Assembly: GCF_021391535.1 (NCBI RefSeq)
Contig: NZ_CP090066.1
Location: 4,105,501 to 4,169,500, forward strand
Direction of reading: 5' to 3'
From: Aurantimonas sp. HBX-1
Lineage (GTDB): Bacteria > Pseudomonadota > Alphaproteobacteria > Rhizobiales > Rhizobiaceae
Length of the DNA stretch: 64,000 nt
Made by a program: the position numbers and the translations under genes. Within the stretch, counting starts at the first letter, position 1; every line of letters starts with the position of its first letter. Under the pieces are notes generated by a model. The model ran no database searches. It saw only the letters and a list, made by a program, of their open reading frames with translations, and had not been told where the DNA came from. Below are positions 1-10,287 of this stretch, piece after piece.

Positions 1-253
1 CGTCACCTGGGTGGCCGGCCTGTGGCTGGCGTTCAAGGGCGGCTGGTTCGTGGCGGACGGCAATGGCTGGCTGCACGCCAAGATCGTCCTGGTCGTTTTG
101 ATGTCCGGCCTGCACGGCTACTATTCGGCCTCGGTCCGGCGCTTCGCCAACGACGCCAACACCAGGACCGTCAAGCACTGGCGCATCATGAACGAGGTGC
201 CGACGGTCCTGCTCATCCTGATCGTCATCCTCGTCGTGGTGAAGCCGTTCTGA
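1..253 (+). CDS. hemJ: Protoporphyrinogen IX oxidase HemJ, 3' part
   Basis: Only the C-terminal 83 or so residues are in the window; the reading frame is open from base 2 to the TGA at 251-253. HemJ is an integral membrane enzyme that oxidises protoporphyrinogen IX to protoporphyrin IX in haem synthesis. The visible part has two hydrophobic segments (around LHAKIVLVVLMSGLHGYY and the C-terminal VPTVLLILIVILVVVKPF) and the family motif MNEVPT just before the last helix. In Hyphomicrobiales hemJ usually lies between hemE and rho near the replication origin, which fits the genes to the right. The family call rests on this C-terminal signature and on position. Confidence 0.85.
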   Translation, partial: VTWVAGLWLAFKGGWFVADGNGWLHAKIVLVVLMSGLHGYYSASVRRFANDANTRTVKHWRIMNEVPTVLLILIVILVVVKPF

Positions 254-290
254 TGGCGCCGGTCGCGACAGGCCGGACCGGCGGTTCGAA

Positions 291-815
291 ATGAGCGGCG
301 CGACCCCCGTCGCGATCGTCGTCATGGGTCCCTCCGGGGTTGGCAAGTCGACCACCGCCGAGGCCCTCGCGGCGGCGCTCGGCTGGCCCTTCGCCGAGGC
401 CGACCAATTTCACCCGGAAGCCAACATCGCCAAGATGACGGCGGGCGTGCCGCTCGACGACGCCGACCGGGCGCCCTGGCTGGCCGCGATCCGCGACTGG
501 ATCGCCGGCCAGGCGGCGGAGGGCCGGTCGACGGTCCTCACCTGCTCGGCGCTGAAGCGCCGCTATCGCGACGTGCTGCGCGAATCGGGGGCACGGGTCC
601 GGTTCGTCGAACTGACCGCCGATCCGGAGCTCGTTTCCGCGCGGCTGGCCCATCGAAGCGGCCACTACATGCCTGCATCGCTGCTGCAGTCGCAGTTCGC
701 CGCGCTCGAGCCGCTGGGACCCGACGAGGACGGCGTGACGGTCGCGGTCGACGTGCCGCCGGCGGCGGTGGTCGCGCGGATCATCGCGGAACTGGGACTT
801 CCGGCGGCCGGCTGA
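291..815 (+). CDS. gntK: Gluconokinase (thermoresistant GntK type)
   Basis: This 174-residue protein is the usual length for GntK/IdnK gluconokinases, which phosphorylate D-gluconate to 6-phosphogluconate with ATP for the Entner-Doudoroff or pentose-phosphate route. The P-loop GPSGVGKST is at residues 13-21, followed by the family features EADQFHPEANIAKM (residues 36-49) and PLDDADRAPWL. TCSALKRRYRD near the middle matches the conserved CSALK segment. It begins 37 bp after hemJ and may be co-transcribed with it. Its place between hemJ and rho is unusual for a conserved block and may be a local insertion. No gluconate transporter or dehydratase is nearby. Confidence 0.88.
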   Translation: MSGATPVAIVVMGPSGVGKSTTAEALAAALGWPFAEADQFHPEANIAKMTAGVPLDDADRAPWLAAIRDWIAGQAAEGRSTVLTCSALKRRYRDVLRESGARVRFVELTADPELVSARLAHRSGHYMPASLLQSQFAALEPLGPDEDGVTVAVDVPPAAVVARIIAELGLPAAG

Positions 816-827
816 CGCCGATCCCCC

Positions 828-856
828 TTGCGCCGATGGCCGGCTCTGGCTATATC
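828..856 (+). promoter_or_regulatory. Predicted sigma70-type promoter of rho
   Basis: TTGCGC (828-833) and TATATC (851-856) are separated by exactly 17 bp. Transcription would start near 863 and leave a leader of about 160 nt before rho. The leader holds short inverted repeats, GCCTC-ATGA-GAGGC and GGCGC-GGG-GCGCC. A long leader suits the known autoregulation of rho in other bacteria. The promoter call is by pattern only. Confidence 0.4.
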
Positions 857-1024
857 AAATTGTGAATGCAGCCTCATGAGAGGCGCGGGGCGCCGAGCGT
901 GGCCCTCGTGTCGTTCCCGCCGAAGACCGTTCGCGTCAGAGGCCTTAAGCGTTTTTCCCCATCGCAGTCATCCCTCGGTCCCGGTCAAAGCCATCGGGGC
1001 AAGCCCCAAAGAGCATCCACCCGA

Positions 1025-2284
1025 ATGAAGCTTCAGGACCTGAAGAACAAGAGCGCGCCGGAACTCATCGCGTTCGCCGAAGAAAATCACGTCGAGAACG
1101 CCTCGGTGCTGCGCAAGCAGGAATTGCTGTTCGCGATCCTGAAGCAGCTCGCCGCCGAGGAAGTGGAGATCGTCGGCGAAGGCGTCGTCGAGATCCTGCA
1201 GGACGGCTTTGCCTTCCTGCGCTCGCCGGAGGCCAACTACCTGCCGGGCCCGGACGACATCTACGTGTCGCCGTCGCAGATCCGCAAGTTCCAGCTGAAG
1301 ACCGGCGACACGGTCGAGGGGCCGATCCGCAGCCCCAAGGAAGGCGAGCGGTATTTCGCGCTTCTCAAGGTCAACACGATCAATTTCGATGACCCGGAAA
1401 AGATCCGCTACAAGAGCCATTTCGACAATCTGACGCCGCTCTATCCGGACGAGCGCTTCAAGATGGAGCTCGAGGACCCGACCTCGAAGAAGGATCTGTC
1501 GGCGCGGGTCATCGACCTGGTCGCCCCGCTCGGCAAGGGCCAGCGCGGCCTGATCGTGGCGCCGCCGCGTACCGGCAAGACGGTGCTCCTGCAGAACATC
1601 GCCCATTCGATCACCGCCAACCATCCCGAGTGCTACCTCATCGTGCTGCTCATCGACGAGCGGCCGGAGGAAGTCACCGACATGCAGCGCTCGGTGAAGG
1701 GCGAGGTGGTATCCTCCACCTTCGACGAGCCCGCGACGCGCCACGTCGCCGTCGCCGAAATGGTCATCGAGAAGGCCAAGCGCCTCGTCGAGCATGGCCG
1801 CGACGTCGTCATCCTCCTGGATTCCATCACCCGCCTCGGCCGCGCCTACAACACCGTCGTGCCGTCCTCCGGCAAGGTGCTGACCGGCGGTGTCGATGCC
1901 AACGCGCTGCAGCGCCCGAAGCGCTTCTTCGGCGCGGCCCGAAACATCGAGGAAGGCGGCTCGCTGACGATCATCGCGACGGCCCTGATCGACACCGGCA
2001 GCCGCATGGACGAGGTGATCTTCGAGGAGTTCAAGGGCACCGGCAATTCCGAGATCGTGCTCGACCGCAAGGTCGCCGACAAGCGGATCTACCCGGCCAT
2101 GGACATCCTCAAGTCCGGCACCCGGAAGGAAGACCTGCTGGTCCCGCGCCAGGAACTGCAGAAGATCTTCGTACTCCGCCGCATCCTCGCGCCGATGGGC
2201 ACCACGGACGCGATCGAGTTCCTCAATGACAAGTTGAAGCAGACCAAGTCGAACGCGGACTTCTTCGACTCGATGAACACCTGA
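1025..2284 (+). CDS. rho: Transcription termination factor Rho
   Basis: Rho is the hexameric RNA-dependent ATPase that terminates transcription. I start it at ATG 1025 (MKLQDLKNKSAPEL), giving 419 residues, the normal family length; the frame is open further upstream but that part is not Rho-like. In order there are the N-terminal helical SAP-like part, the cold-shock RNA-binding fold with GFAFLR near residue 63, and the ATPase with Walker A PPRTGKTVLL near residue 180 and Walker B VVILLDSITRLGRAYN. The secondary RNA-binding region follows (VLTGGVDANALQRPKRFFGAARN). A hairpin at 2351-2373 follows the gene. It is essential or near-essential in most alphaproteobacteria. Confidence 0.98.
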   Translation: MKLQDLKNKSAPELIAFAEENHVENASVLRKQELLFAILKQLAAEEVEIVGEGVVEILQDGFAFLRSPEANYLPGPDDIYVSPSQIRKFQLKTGDTVEGPIRSPKEGERYFALLKVNTINFDDPEKIRYKSHFDNLTPLYPDERFKMELEDPTSKKDLSARVIDLVAPLGKGQRGLIVAPPRTGKTVLLQNIAHSITANHPECYLIVLLIDERPEEVTDMQRSVKGEVVSSTFDEPATRHVAVAEMVIEKAKRLVEHGRDVVILLDSITRLGRAYNTVVPSSGKVLTGGVDANALQRPKRFFGAARNIEEGGSLTIIATALIDTGSRMDEVIFEEFKGTGNSEIVLDRKVADKRIYPAMDILKSGTRKEDLLVPRQELQKIFVLRRILAPMGTTDAIEFLNDKLKQTKSNADFFDSMNT

Positions 2285-2350
2285 GGCGCAGGCTCGGTCC
2301 GATCGGCCGAATGCAGCACTGTTGATAGCCGCCCACGCGGGCGTGCAGTG

Positions 2351-2373
2351 AAGGGGCTCCTACGGGGCCCCTT
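2351..2373 (+). terminator. Hairpin terminator after rho
   Basis: AAGGGGCTCC and GGGGCCCCTT form a 10-bp stem (one G-T pair) around a TAC loop, with only one further T after it, so it is a weak intrinsic terminator. It lies where an alternative TTG start for the cyclase gene would fall, which favours the ATG at 2451. Confidence 0.5.
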
Positions 2374-2450
2374 TGCCGTTGGGAACGCTGGACTCCTCCC
2401 CAGGGCCGGAACATTCTCATGCCTCGCTCTCCATTCGAGGCACTGCGGTC

Positions 2451-3881
2451 ATGGGCAACACACGCGAGATAGGGGAGCGGTGGGAGGATCAACCGATCCC
2501 TGCCGGGAGTCCGGTCGACTCTACTGCCGCGGAGCTTCGCGACGTCCTGGCGCAGCAGAAGGCGACGGCGGACGTCCTCAGGGTGATCAGCGGCTCGGCG
2601 TTCGATCTCGACGCGGTTCTCACCAGCCTCGTCGAATTGGCCATAGAGCTGTGCGAAGCGACGCGCGGCGTCATCTGGCTCAAACGCGGTGACGATCTCT
2701 ATCTCGCGGCGCATGTGAACTACCCTCCGGGCTGGGTGGCTTTCGCTGAGACGCTTGCCCTCAAACCGTCCGCGGACGCCACGACCGTGTCCGGACTCGC
2801 TGCGTTCACCGGCGAGGTCGTCAATGTCGAAGACATCCTGACGGACCAGCGTTTCCGTACCCTCACGGGGCATCAGCTTGGCGACTACCGGGGCGGCCTG
2901 GCCGTGCCATTGAGGCAGGGCGGCACGGTGGTCGGGGTGATATCGCTTTCCCGACCCGAGGCGCGCGCGTTCACGGATCGGCAGGTTGCGCTGGTCCAGA
3001 CATTCGCGGACCAGGCGGTGATCGCGATAGAAAACACTCGTTTGATCGCGGAACTGGAAGCGCGCAATCGCGATGTGCTGTCGCGCTACTTCTCACCGCG
3101 GCTGGCCGAGCGACTGGCAAACGGAACCGACGTGAAGCAACTCGCCGCCCGTCGCCGCGAGGTTTCCGTGCTGTTCACCGATCTCGCGGACTTCACCGCT
3201 CTGGTGGAACGGATCAGCCCCGAACTGCTGGCCGAGCTTCTGAACGAATATCTTGCGGGTATGACGGCGATCGTGTTCGAGCATGAGGGGACGGTCGCCA
3301 AGATCGTCGGAGATGCGCTGCACATCCTGTTCGGTGCCCCGGACGAGCAAGTCGATCACGGCGAGCGCGCGGTTCTTTGCGCGCTCGCTCTGGACGAGTT
3401 TTCGGAGAGGATGCGGAACACCTGGCGGGCAAGCGGCGTCGCGCTGGGCGTTACCCGCATCGGCATTCATTCGGGACCGGCGATCGTCGGGAATTTCGGT
3501 GGGCGGATCTTCGACTACTCCGCCTATGGCGACACGATAAATGTCGCGGCGCGGCTCGAGGCCGCAAACGCGCGGCTCGGCACACGCATCTGCGCGAGTT
3601 CCACCGTCGCGGAAGGCCAGTCGACGTTTCGGTGGCGCCCGGTCGGGGATCTCCTTCTGAAGGGCAAGACCCAGCCGCTGCGTGCCTACGAGCCGCTGGC
3701 GCCGGGTGACGACTTCGACGGCTACACTTCCGCCTTCGAGAGGCTGGTCGCCGGTGACCCCGGTGCCATGGGAGCGTTTGCCGCCGAGGTCGGCAATCGG
3801 CCGGAAGACCGGCTCTGCAGCTTCCATCTGCGGCGGCTCCTGAACGGCGAAGCCGGGCCGCTGATCCGACTGGATGCGTGA
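2451..3881 (+). CDS. GAF domain-containing class III adenylate cyclase
   Basis: This predicted cytoplasmic sensor would make cyclic AMP. A short coiled region (AAELRDVLAQQKATADVLRVIS) leads into a GAF domain, about residues 45-200, then a linker ending LIAELEARNRDVLSRYFSP and a class III cyclase domain, about residues 235-410. Both metal-binding aspartates are present (FTDLADFTAL and KIVGDALHILFG), as are the Asn/Arg pair of the transition state (DTINVAARLE). The lysine in AKIVGDA is the position that selects adenine. ATG 2451 is preferred to a TTG at 2373 that sits in the rho terminator. The GAF ligand is unknown. It lies alone between rho and ybaK, and I see no cAMP effector gene beside it. 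Confidence 0.88.
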   Translation: MGNTREIGERWEDQPIPAGSPVDSTAAELRDVLAQQKATADVLRVISGSAFDLDAVLTSLVELAIELCEATRGVIWLKRGDDLYLAAHVNYPPGWVAFAETLALKPSADATTVSGLAAFTGEVVNVEDILTDQRFRTLTGHQLGDYRGGLAVPLRQGGTVVGVISLSRPEARAFTDRQVALVQTFADQAVIAIENTRLIAELEARNRDVLSRYFSPRLAERLANGTDVKQLAARRREVSVLFTDLADFTALVERISPELLAELLNEYLAGMTAIVFEHEGTVAKIVGDALHILFGAPDEQVDHGERAVLCALALDEFSERMRNTWRASGVALGVTRIGIHSGPAIVGNFGGRIFDYSAYGDTINVAARLEAANARLGTRICASSTVAEGQSTFRWRPVGDLLLKGKTQPLRAYEPLAPGDDFDGYTSAFERLVAGDPGAMGAFAAEVGNRPEDRLCSFHLRRLLNGEAGPLIRLDA

Positions 3882-4045
3882 AGGCCGAAAGGTGAAGCTG
3901 CCCTCCAACCGTCGGATGCCGAGGCGCGTTGGCGCTTCCTGCCGCCTCGCCTCCGAAAGGTGCCGAACGCTTCTCAGCCTTATGTTTGACGTCGCCATCC
4001 TCGGCTGCGAAACCACCTGATGTCCACTGCGCGAGGTCCTATCCC

Positions 4046-4537
4046 ATGCCACCAGACGTGACGGAAAACCGCCCGCCGGCGGTCCAGCGGGTCGAGGCCG
4101 CGGCCGAAGCGAAAGGCGTCAGGATCAAGGTCGTGACGACCGAAACGAGCGCCCGCTCCGCGGAAGAAGCAGCGCGAGCCGTCGGTGCGCAGGTCGGCCA
4201 GATCGTCAAGTCGCTGGTGTTCCGCGGCGTGGACAGCGGCGAGGCCTATCTCTTGCTGGTCTCGGGCGCCAACCGCGTCGACGAGGCCGCGATGGCCGCG
4301 CTGCTCGGCGAAGCGCTGGAGCGGCCGGACGCGGATTTCGTCCGCGCCGCCACCGGCTTTGCCATTGGCGGGGTCTCGCCGCTCGGCGGCTCCGCCCGGC
4401 TGCGGACGGTGATGGACGAGGATCTGTTCCGCTATGCGACGGTGTGGGCGGCGGCCGGCACGCCGCGCCACGTCTTCGAGGTGGTGCCGCTGCAGCTGCG
4501 CAGCGCCACCGGGGCGACGGTCGCGCCGGTCACCTGA
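4046..4537 (+). CDS. YbaK/ProX-type aminoacyl-tRNA deacylase
   Basis: This 163-residue protein of the YbaK/prolyl-tRNA editing domain family hydrolyses wrongly charged tRNAs in trans, typically Cys-tRNA(Pro) or Ala-tRNA(Pro). The conserved lysine is in GQIVKSLVFRG, followed by LLLVSGANRVDEAAMAALLG and the glycine/proline segment GGVSPLGG, all family hallmarks. The ATG at 4046 has GCGAGG 9 bp upstream; an in-frame TTG further up gives a tail unlike the family. The exact substrate cannot be told from sequence. It converges on the large gene at 4572-6602 with a 34-bp gap. Confidence 0.85.
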   Translation: MPPDVTENRPPAVQRVEAAAEAKGVRIKVVTTETSARSAEEAARAVGAQVGQIVKSLVFRGVDSGEAYLLLVSGANRVDEAAMAALLGEALERPDADFVRAATGFAIGGVSPLGGSARLRTVMDEDLFRYATVWAAAGTPRHVFEVVPLQLRSATGATVAPVT

Positions 4538-4571
4538 GGCCGCAGGCGCGCCCGGAGCGCCGGGCGACCCG

Positions 4572-6602
<2,031 letters not shown>

Positions 6603-6806
6603 GCATGTTCCCTTCGGGCGGTATCGCCTAAGGCTAACGCGCCGGCGGCAGCTTTCGAGGGCGAGGGCCGGCAATCCTTTTCCGTCGCGAGCCCGGCGCG
6701 CGGGTGGTAGAGCGTCGCATGGGTGCAGCGCCTGTCCCGCGACGCGGGTGCCCGAGAGCGCGGGGCGACGTGCCACCGCTCTGATCCCTGCTGCTTCGGA
6801 ACCGCC

Positions 6807-8219
6807 ATGTCTGACGATACCATCGCCGCCCTGTCTTCCGGTGCCCTGCCCTCCGGCATCGCGGTGGTCCGGGTCAGCGGCCCGGCCGCGCGCATGGCGA
6901 TGACGCGGATCGCCGGCGCGGTGCCGCCGGCGCGGCAGGCGAGCCTGCGACGCTTCCGGGGGCCGGACGGCCGGTTGGTCGACCGTGGCATCGCCGTGTT
7001 CTTCGAGGGCCCCGGCAGCGTCACCGGCGAGGACCTTGCCGAGTTTCACCTGCATGGCGGCCGCGCCGTGGTTGCGGCGATGCTCGTAGCGCTGACGGCG
7101 CTCTCCGGCGTGCGGCTGGCGGTGCCCGGCGAGTTCACCCGCCGGGCCTTCGAGAATGGCCGGATAGACCTCACCGAGGCCGAAGGCCTGGCCGACCTCC
7201 TCGCGGCCGAGACCGAGGGCCAGCGACGGATGGCGGTGGCGCAGGCCGGCGGTGCGCTGCGGGCGGTCTACGAGGACTGGATGCGCCGGCTGACGCATGC
7301 GCGGGCGATGATCGAGGCATCGTTCGATTTCGCCGACGAGGGTGACGTGAGCGCCGACGTAGGCAAAGGCGTCGCGCCGGCGATAGGACAACTCGCCGAC
7401 GACATGCGGGCGCATCTTGCCGGGGCCGCGCGCGGCGAGATCCTGCGCGAGGGCTACAAGGTGGCCATCGTCGGCGCGCCGAATGCCGGCAAGTCCAGCC
7501 TGCTCAACGCGCTTGCCGACCGGGAGGTGGCGATCGTCACGGACGTGCCGGGGACCACCCGCGACGTCATCGAGGTGACGCTCGACCTCGGCGGCATCCC
7601 GGTGCGCTTCTCGGACACCGCCGGGATCCGGGACACCAGCGACCTTGTGGAGGCGATCGGCGTCGAACGGGCCCGCGCGACGATGGCGAAGGCGGACCTC
7701 GTCCTGGCGCTGGTCGATCCGCATCAGCCCGACAGGGCTCTCGACCCGTTCGTGGAGCTGGCGACTCACGTGAAACACCCGGCCGCCGCTCCCGCGCTCG
7801 ACGGCGACAGAACGTCACCTGTTGGGGCACCCCAGGTCCTGCTGGTCCGCACCAAGATCGATGTGCCGTCACCGGACGTCTCACGTGCGCCCGACAGCAA
7901 CAGCGATTTTCGGTTCGACTTCGCCCTGTCCGCGCATAGCGGCGAAGGGCTGGGCGCGCTCGTCGAACGGATCGCCGCACTGGCGGCGGACGCGGCCGGG
8001 GATCCGGACGAGGCGGTGCCCCTGCGGGTCCGTCACAGCGAGCTGGTGGCGGATGCGCTGGCGATCGTCGAGGAGTATCTGGACGGTCCCGCCATGCCCG
8101 CTGAGGTCGCGGCCGAGACGCTGCGTCGGGCCGGCAATCGGCTGGGGGCGCTGACCGGGCAGGTCGGGGTCGAAGACCTGCTCGACGTCATCTTCTCGGA
8201 GTTCTGCATCGGCAAGTGA
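6807..8219 (+). CDS. mnmE: tRNA modification GTPase MnmE
   Basis: MnmE works with MnmG to build 5-(carboxymethyl)aminomethyl-uridine at the tRNA wobble position. The 470-residue product has the N-terminal formyl-THF-binding domain (DTIAALSSGALPSGIAVVRVSG), the helical domain with the GTPase inserted, and the C-terminal FCIGK motif with its essential cysteine. G motifs are GAPNAGKSSLLN (G1), TTRD (G2), DTAGI (G3) and RTKID in place of NKxD (G4, Thr for Asn). Between G3 and G4 is an extra stretch, about residues 310-345 (DPFVELATHVKHP to SPVGAPQ), and its DNA contains a parS-like sequence. ATG 6807 is the family start. mnmG follows at 176 bp. Confidence 0.96.
   Translation: MSDDTIAALSSGALPSGIAVVRVSGPAARMAMTRIAGAVPPARQASLRRFRGPDGRLVDRGIAVFFEGPGSVTGEDLAEFHLHGGRAVVAAMLVALTALSGVRLAVPGEFTRRAFENGRIDLTEAEGLADLLAAETEGQRRMAVAQAGGALRAVYEDWMRRLTHARAMIEASFDFADEGDVSADVGKGVAPAIGQLADDMRAHLAGAARGEILREGYKVAIVGAPNAGKSSLLNALADREVAIVTDVPGTTRDVIEVTLDLGGIPVRFSDTAGIRDTSDLVEAIGVERARATMAKADLVLALVDPHQPDRALDPFVELATHVKHPAAAPALDGDRTSPVGAPQVLLVRTKIDVPSPDVSRAPDSNSDFRFDFALSAHSGEGLGALVERIAALAADAAGDPDEAVPLRVRHSELVADALAIVEEYLDGPAMPAEVAAETLRRAGNRLGALTGQVGVEDLLDVIFSEFCIGK
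7762..7777. other. parS: Degenerate parS-like site in mnmE
   Basis: CGACTCACGTGAAACA matches the parS consensus TGTTTCACGTGAAACA at 13 of 16 positions. The right half-site and the CACGTG core are perfect, while the left half is poor. It lies in the coding insertion of MnmE (THVKHP). ParB binding here is uncertain. Confidence 0.4.
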
Positions 8220-8235
8220 GGATTCACGTGAAACC
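8220..8235. other. parS: parS-like site after mnmE
   Basis: GGATTCACGTGAAACC matches the parS consensus at 13 of 16 positions, with the core and most of the right half intact. It begins at the last base of the mnmE stop codon, in the 175-bp mnmE-mnmG gap, 9 bp from a second degenerate copy. Confidence 0.5.
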
Positions 8236-8244
8236 GCTCGTCGA

Positions 8245-8260
8245 CGACTCACGTGAAACG
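8245..8260. other. parS: Second degenerate parS-like site in the mnmE-mnmG gap
   Basis: CGACTCACGTGAAACG matches the consensus at 12 of 16. It shares its first 15 bases, CGACTCACGTGAAAC, with the copy inside mnmE at 7762, so the two look like duplicates of one half-site unit. Confidence 0.4.
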
Positions 8261-8394
8261 ATCCTCGCTCGCTCACGCTTAGCGGCCCAACCGAAGCCCG
8301 CGTAACCGGCGGAACGTTGTTTCGACGCTTCAAGACGACTATAGGCTTTCGTCATCAGCATCCGCTCGTCCGGACCGCGACACCGGAGATATCG

Positions 8395-10287
8395 ATGTCC
8401 CCTTCAACACCCGCAGCCACCCCTTCCGCGTGCGATGTCCTCGTCATCGGCGGCGGCCACGCCGGCTGCGAGGCGGCGAGCGCGGCGGCGCGGGCCGGGG
8501 CCGACACGCTGCTGGTCACGCACAGCTTCGACACGATCGGCGCGATGAGCTGCAACCCGGCGATCGGCGGCATCGGCAAGGGGCATCTGGTGCGCGAGAT
8601 CGATGCGCTGGGCGGCCTGATGGGCCAGGTCGCGGATGCGGCCGGCATCCAGTTCCGCCTGCTCAACCGCAGCAAGGGGCCGGCCGTACGGGGCCCGCGG
8701 ACCCAGGCGGACCGGCGGCTCTACCGGGAGGCCATGCAGGCGGCGATCGTGGCGCAGGCGGGGCTGACGGTGGTCGAGGCCGACGTCGCCGATCTCTCCC
8801 TCGACGGCGCCAACCGCGTCACCGGGGTAATCCTCGCCGATGGCCGCACCATTGCCTGTCGCGCCGTGGTGCTGACCACCGGGACCTTCCTTTCCGGGCT
8901 CATCCATATCGGTGACCGCAAGATCCCGGCCGGGCGCATGGGCGAGGATCCCTCGACCGGGCTTTCCGGCACGTTGCGCCGCCTTGGCCTGCGGCTCGGG
9001 CGGCTGAAGACCGGCACGCCGGCGCGGCTCGACGGGCGGACGGTCGACTGGGACGGCCTCGACCGCCAGAGCCCGGACGAGACGCCGGTGCCTTTTTCCT
9101 ACCTGACGCGCGAGATCGCCAATCGGCAAATCGATTGCGGCATCACCCGCACGACGCCCGAAACGCACCGGATCATCCGCGACAATCTCGCGCGCTCGGC
9201 CCTCTATTCGGGCCAGATCGAGGGGGCCGGCCCGCGCTACTGCCCGTCCATCGAGGACAAGATCGTGAAGTTCGGCGAGCGCGACGGCCACCAGATTTTC
9301 CTCGAACCGGAGGGGCTCGACGACGACACGATCTATCCGAACGGGTTGTCCACTTCCCTTCCCGAGGACGTACAGGAAGCCTTCCTGCGTTCGATCCCGG
9401 GGCTCGAGCGGGTCGCGGTGCTGAAGCCCGGCTATGCGATCGAGTACGACCATGTCGATCCGCGCGAGCTGGACCGGCATCTCGCCGTGCGCTGCGCGGA
9501 GGGCCTGTACCTTGCCGGTCAGATCAACGGCACGACCGGCTACGAGGAGGCGGCGGCGCAGGGCCTCGTCGCCGGCCTCAACGCGGCGCGGCTCGCCGGT
9601 GGCTCCGAGCCGGTGTCGATCGGCCGGGCCGACGCCTATGTCGGCGTGATGATCGACGACCTGACGCGCACCGGCATCACCGAACCCTATCGCATGTTCA
9701 CCTCGCGCGCCGAGTTCCGCCTGTCGCTGCGGGCCGACAATGCCGATCGCCGCCTGACGCCGCTCGGCCTATCGCTCGGGATCATCGACGCCGAACGGCG
9801 GCAGGTTTTCGAGGCGAGCGAGGCGGCGCTGTCGGCGGCGCGCGCCCGGCTCGAGGCGGCGACACTGACGCCGCCGGAGGCCGCGCGGCACGGGCTGGCG
9901 CTGAACCAGGATGGGCGCCGCCGCTCGGCATGGCAGCTGCTGTCGCAGCCGGAGATCGATCTCGATCGGCTCACACAGATCTGGCCGGACCTCGGCGCGA
10001 TCGCGGGACCGCTGCGGGAGCGGATCGAGATCGAGGCCGGCTACGACGTCTATCTGGCGCGCCAGCGCCGCGACCAGGAGCGGCTGCGCCGCGACGAGAA
10101 CCGGGCGATCCCGCCGACGCTGGATTTCAATGCCCTCGCCGGCCTCTCCAACGAGCTGCGCCAGAAGCTTTCGGCCCGGCGGCCTGCTTCCATCGCGGAG
10201 GCCGAGCGCATCGACGGCATGACGCCGGCAGCCCTGGCGATCATCCTTGTCGCCATCCGGCGCCGGGAGCTCGCCGATGCGGCCTGA
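8395..10287 (+). CDS. mnmG: tRNA wobble-uridine carboxymethylaminomethylation enzyme MnmG (GidA)
   Basis: MnmG is the FAD-dependent partner of MnmE in wobble-uridine modification. The 630-residue product has the N-terminal dinucleotide fold VIGGGHAGCEAASAAARAG, the GidA signatures SCNPAIGGIGKGHLVREIDA and KTGTPARLDGRTVDW, then TTGYEEAAAQGLVAG and the helical C-terminal tRNA-binding part. ATG 8395 has a GGAG about 8 bp upstream; the in-frame TTG at 8317 adds a tail unlike the family. The gene overlaps rsmG by 11 bp, so mnmG and rsmG are translationally close, as in most alphaproteobacteria. Confidence 0.98.
   Translation: MSPSTPAATPSACDVLVIGGGHAGCEAASAAARAGADTLLVTHSFDTIGAMSCNPAIGGIGKGHLVREIDALGGLMGQVADAAGIQFRLLNRSKGPAVRGPRTQADRRLYREAMQAAIVAQAGLTVVEADVADLSLDGANRVTGVILADGRTIACRAVVLTTGTFLSGLIHIGDRKIPAGRMGEDPSTGLSGTLRRLGLRLGRLKTGTPARLDGRTVDWDGLDRQSPDETPVPFSYLTREIANRQIDCGITRTTPETHRIIRDNLARSALYSGQIEGAGPRYCPSIEDKIVKFGERDGHQIFLEPEGLDDDTIYPNGLSTSLPEDVQEAFLRSIPGLERVAVLKPGYAIEYDHVDPRELDRHLAVRCAEGLYLAGQINGTTGYEEAAAQGLVAGLNAARLAGGSEPVSIGRADAYVGVMIDDLTRTGITEPYRMFTSRAEFRLSLRADNADRRLTPLGLSLGIIDAERRQVFEASEAALSAARARLEAATLTPPEAARHGLALNQDGRRRSAWQLLSQPEIDLDRLTQIWPDLGAIAGPLRERIEIEAGYDVYLARQRRDQERLRRDENRAIPPTLDFNALAGLSNELRQKLSARRPASIAEAERIDGMTPAALAIILVAIRRRELADAA

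Noticed and set aside
2373..2450. Upstream TTG start for the GAF-cyclase
   Set aside because: It lies in the right arm of the rho terminator hairpin, and the extra residues are not conserved-looking.
7882..7887. CACGTG in mnmE as another parS
   Set aside because: Flanks match the consensus at only 4 of 10 positions, mostly on one side, so it is counted only as a core hexamer.
9346..9354. TTGTCCACT as a DnaA box
   Set aside because: A single weak match inside the mnmG coding region. There is no AT-rich unwinding region and no box cluster, so oriC is not in this window.
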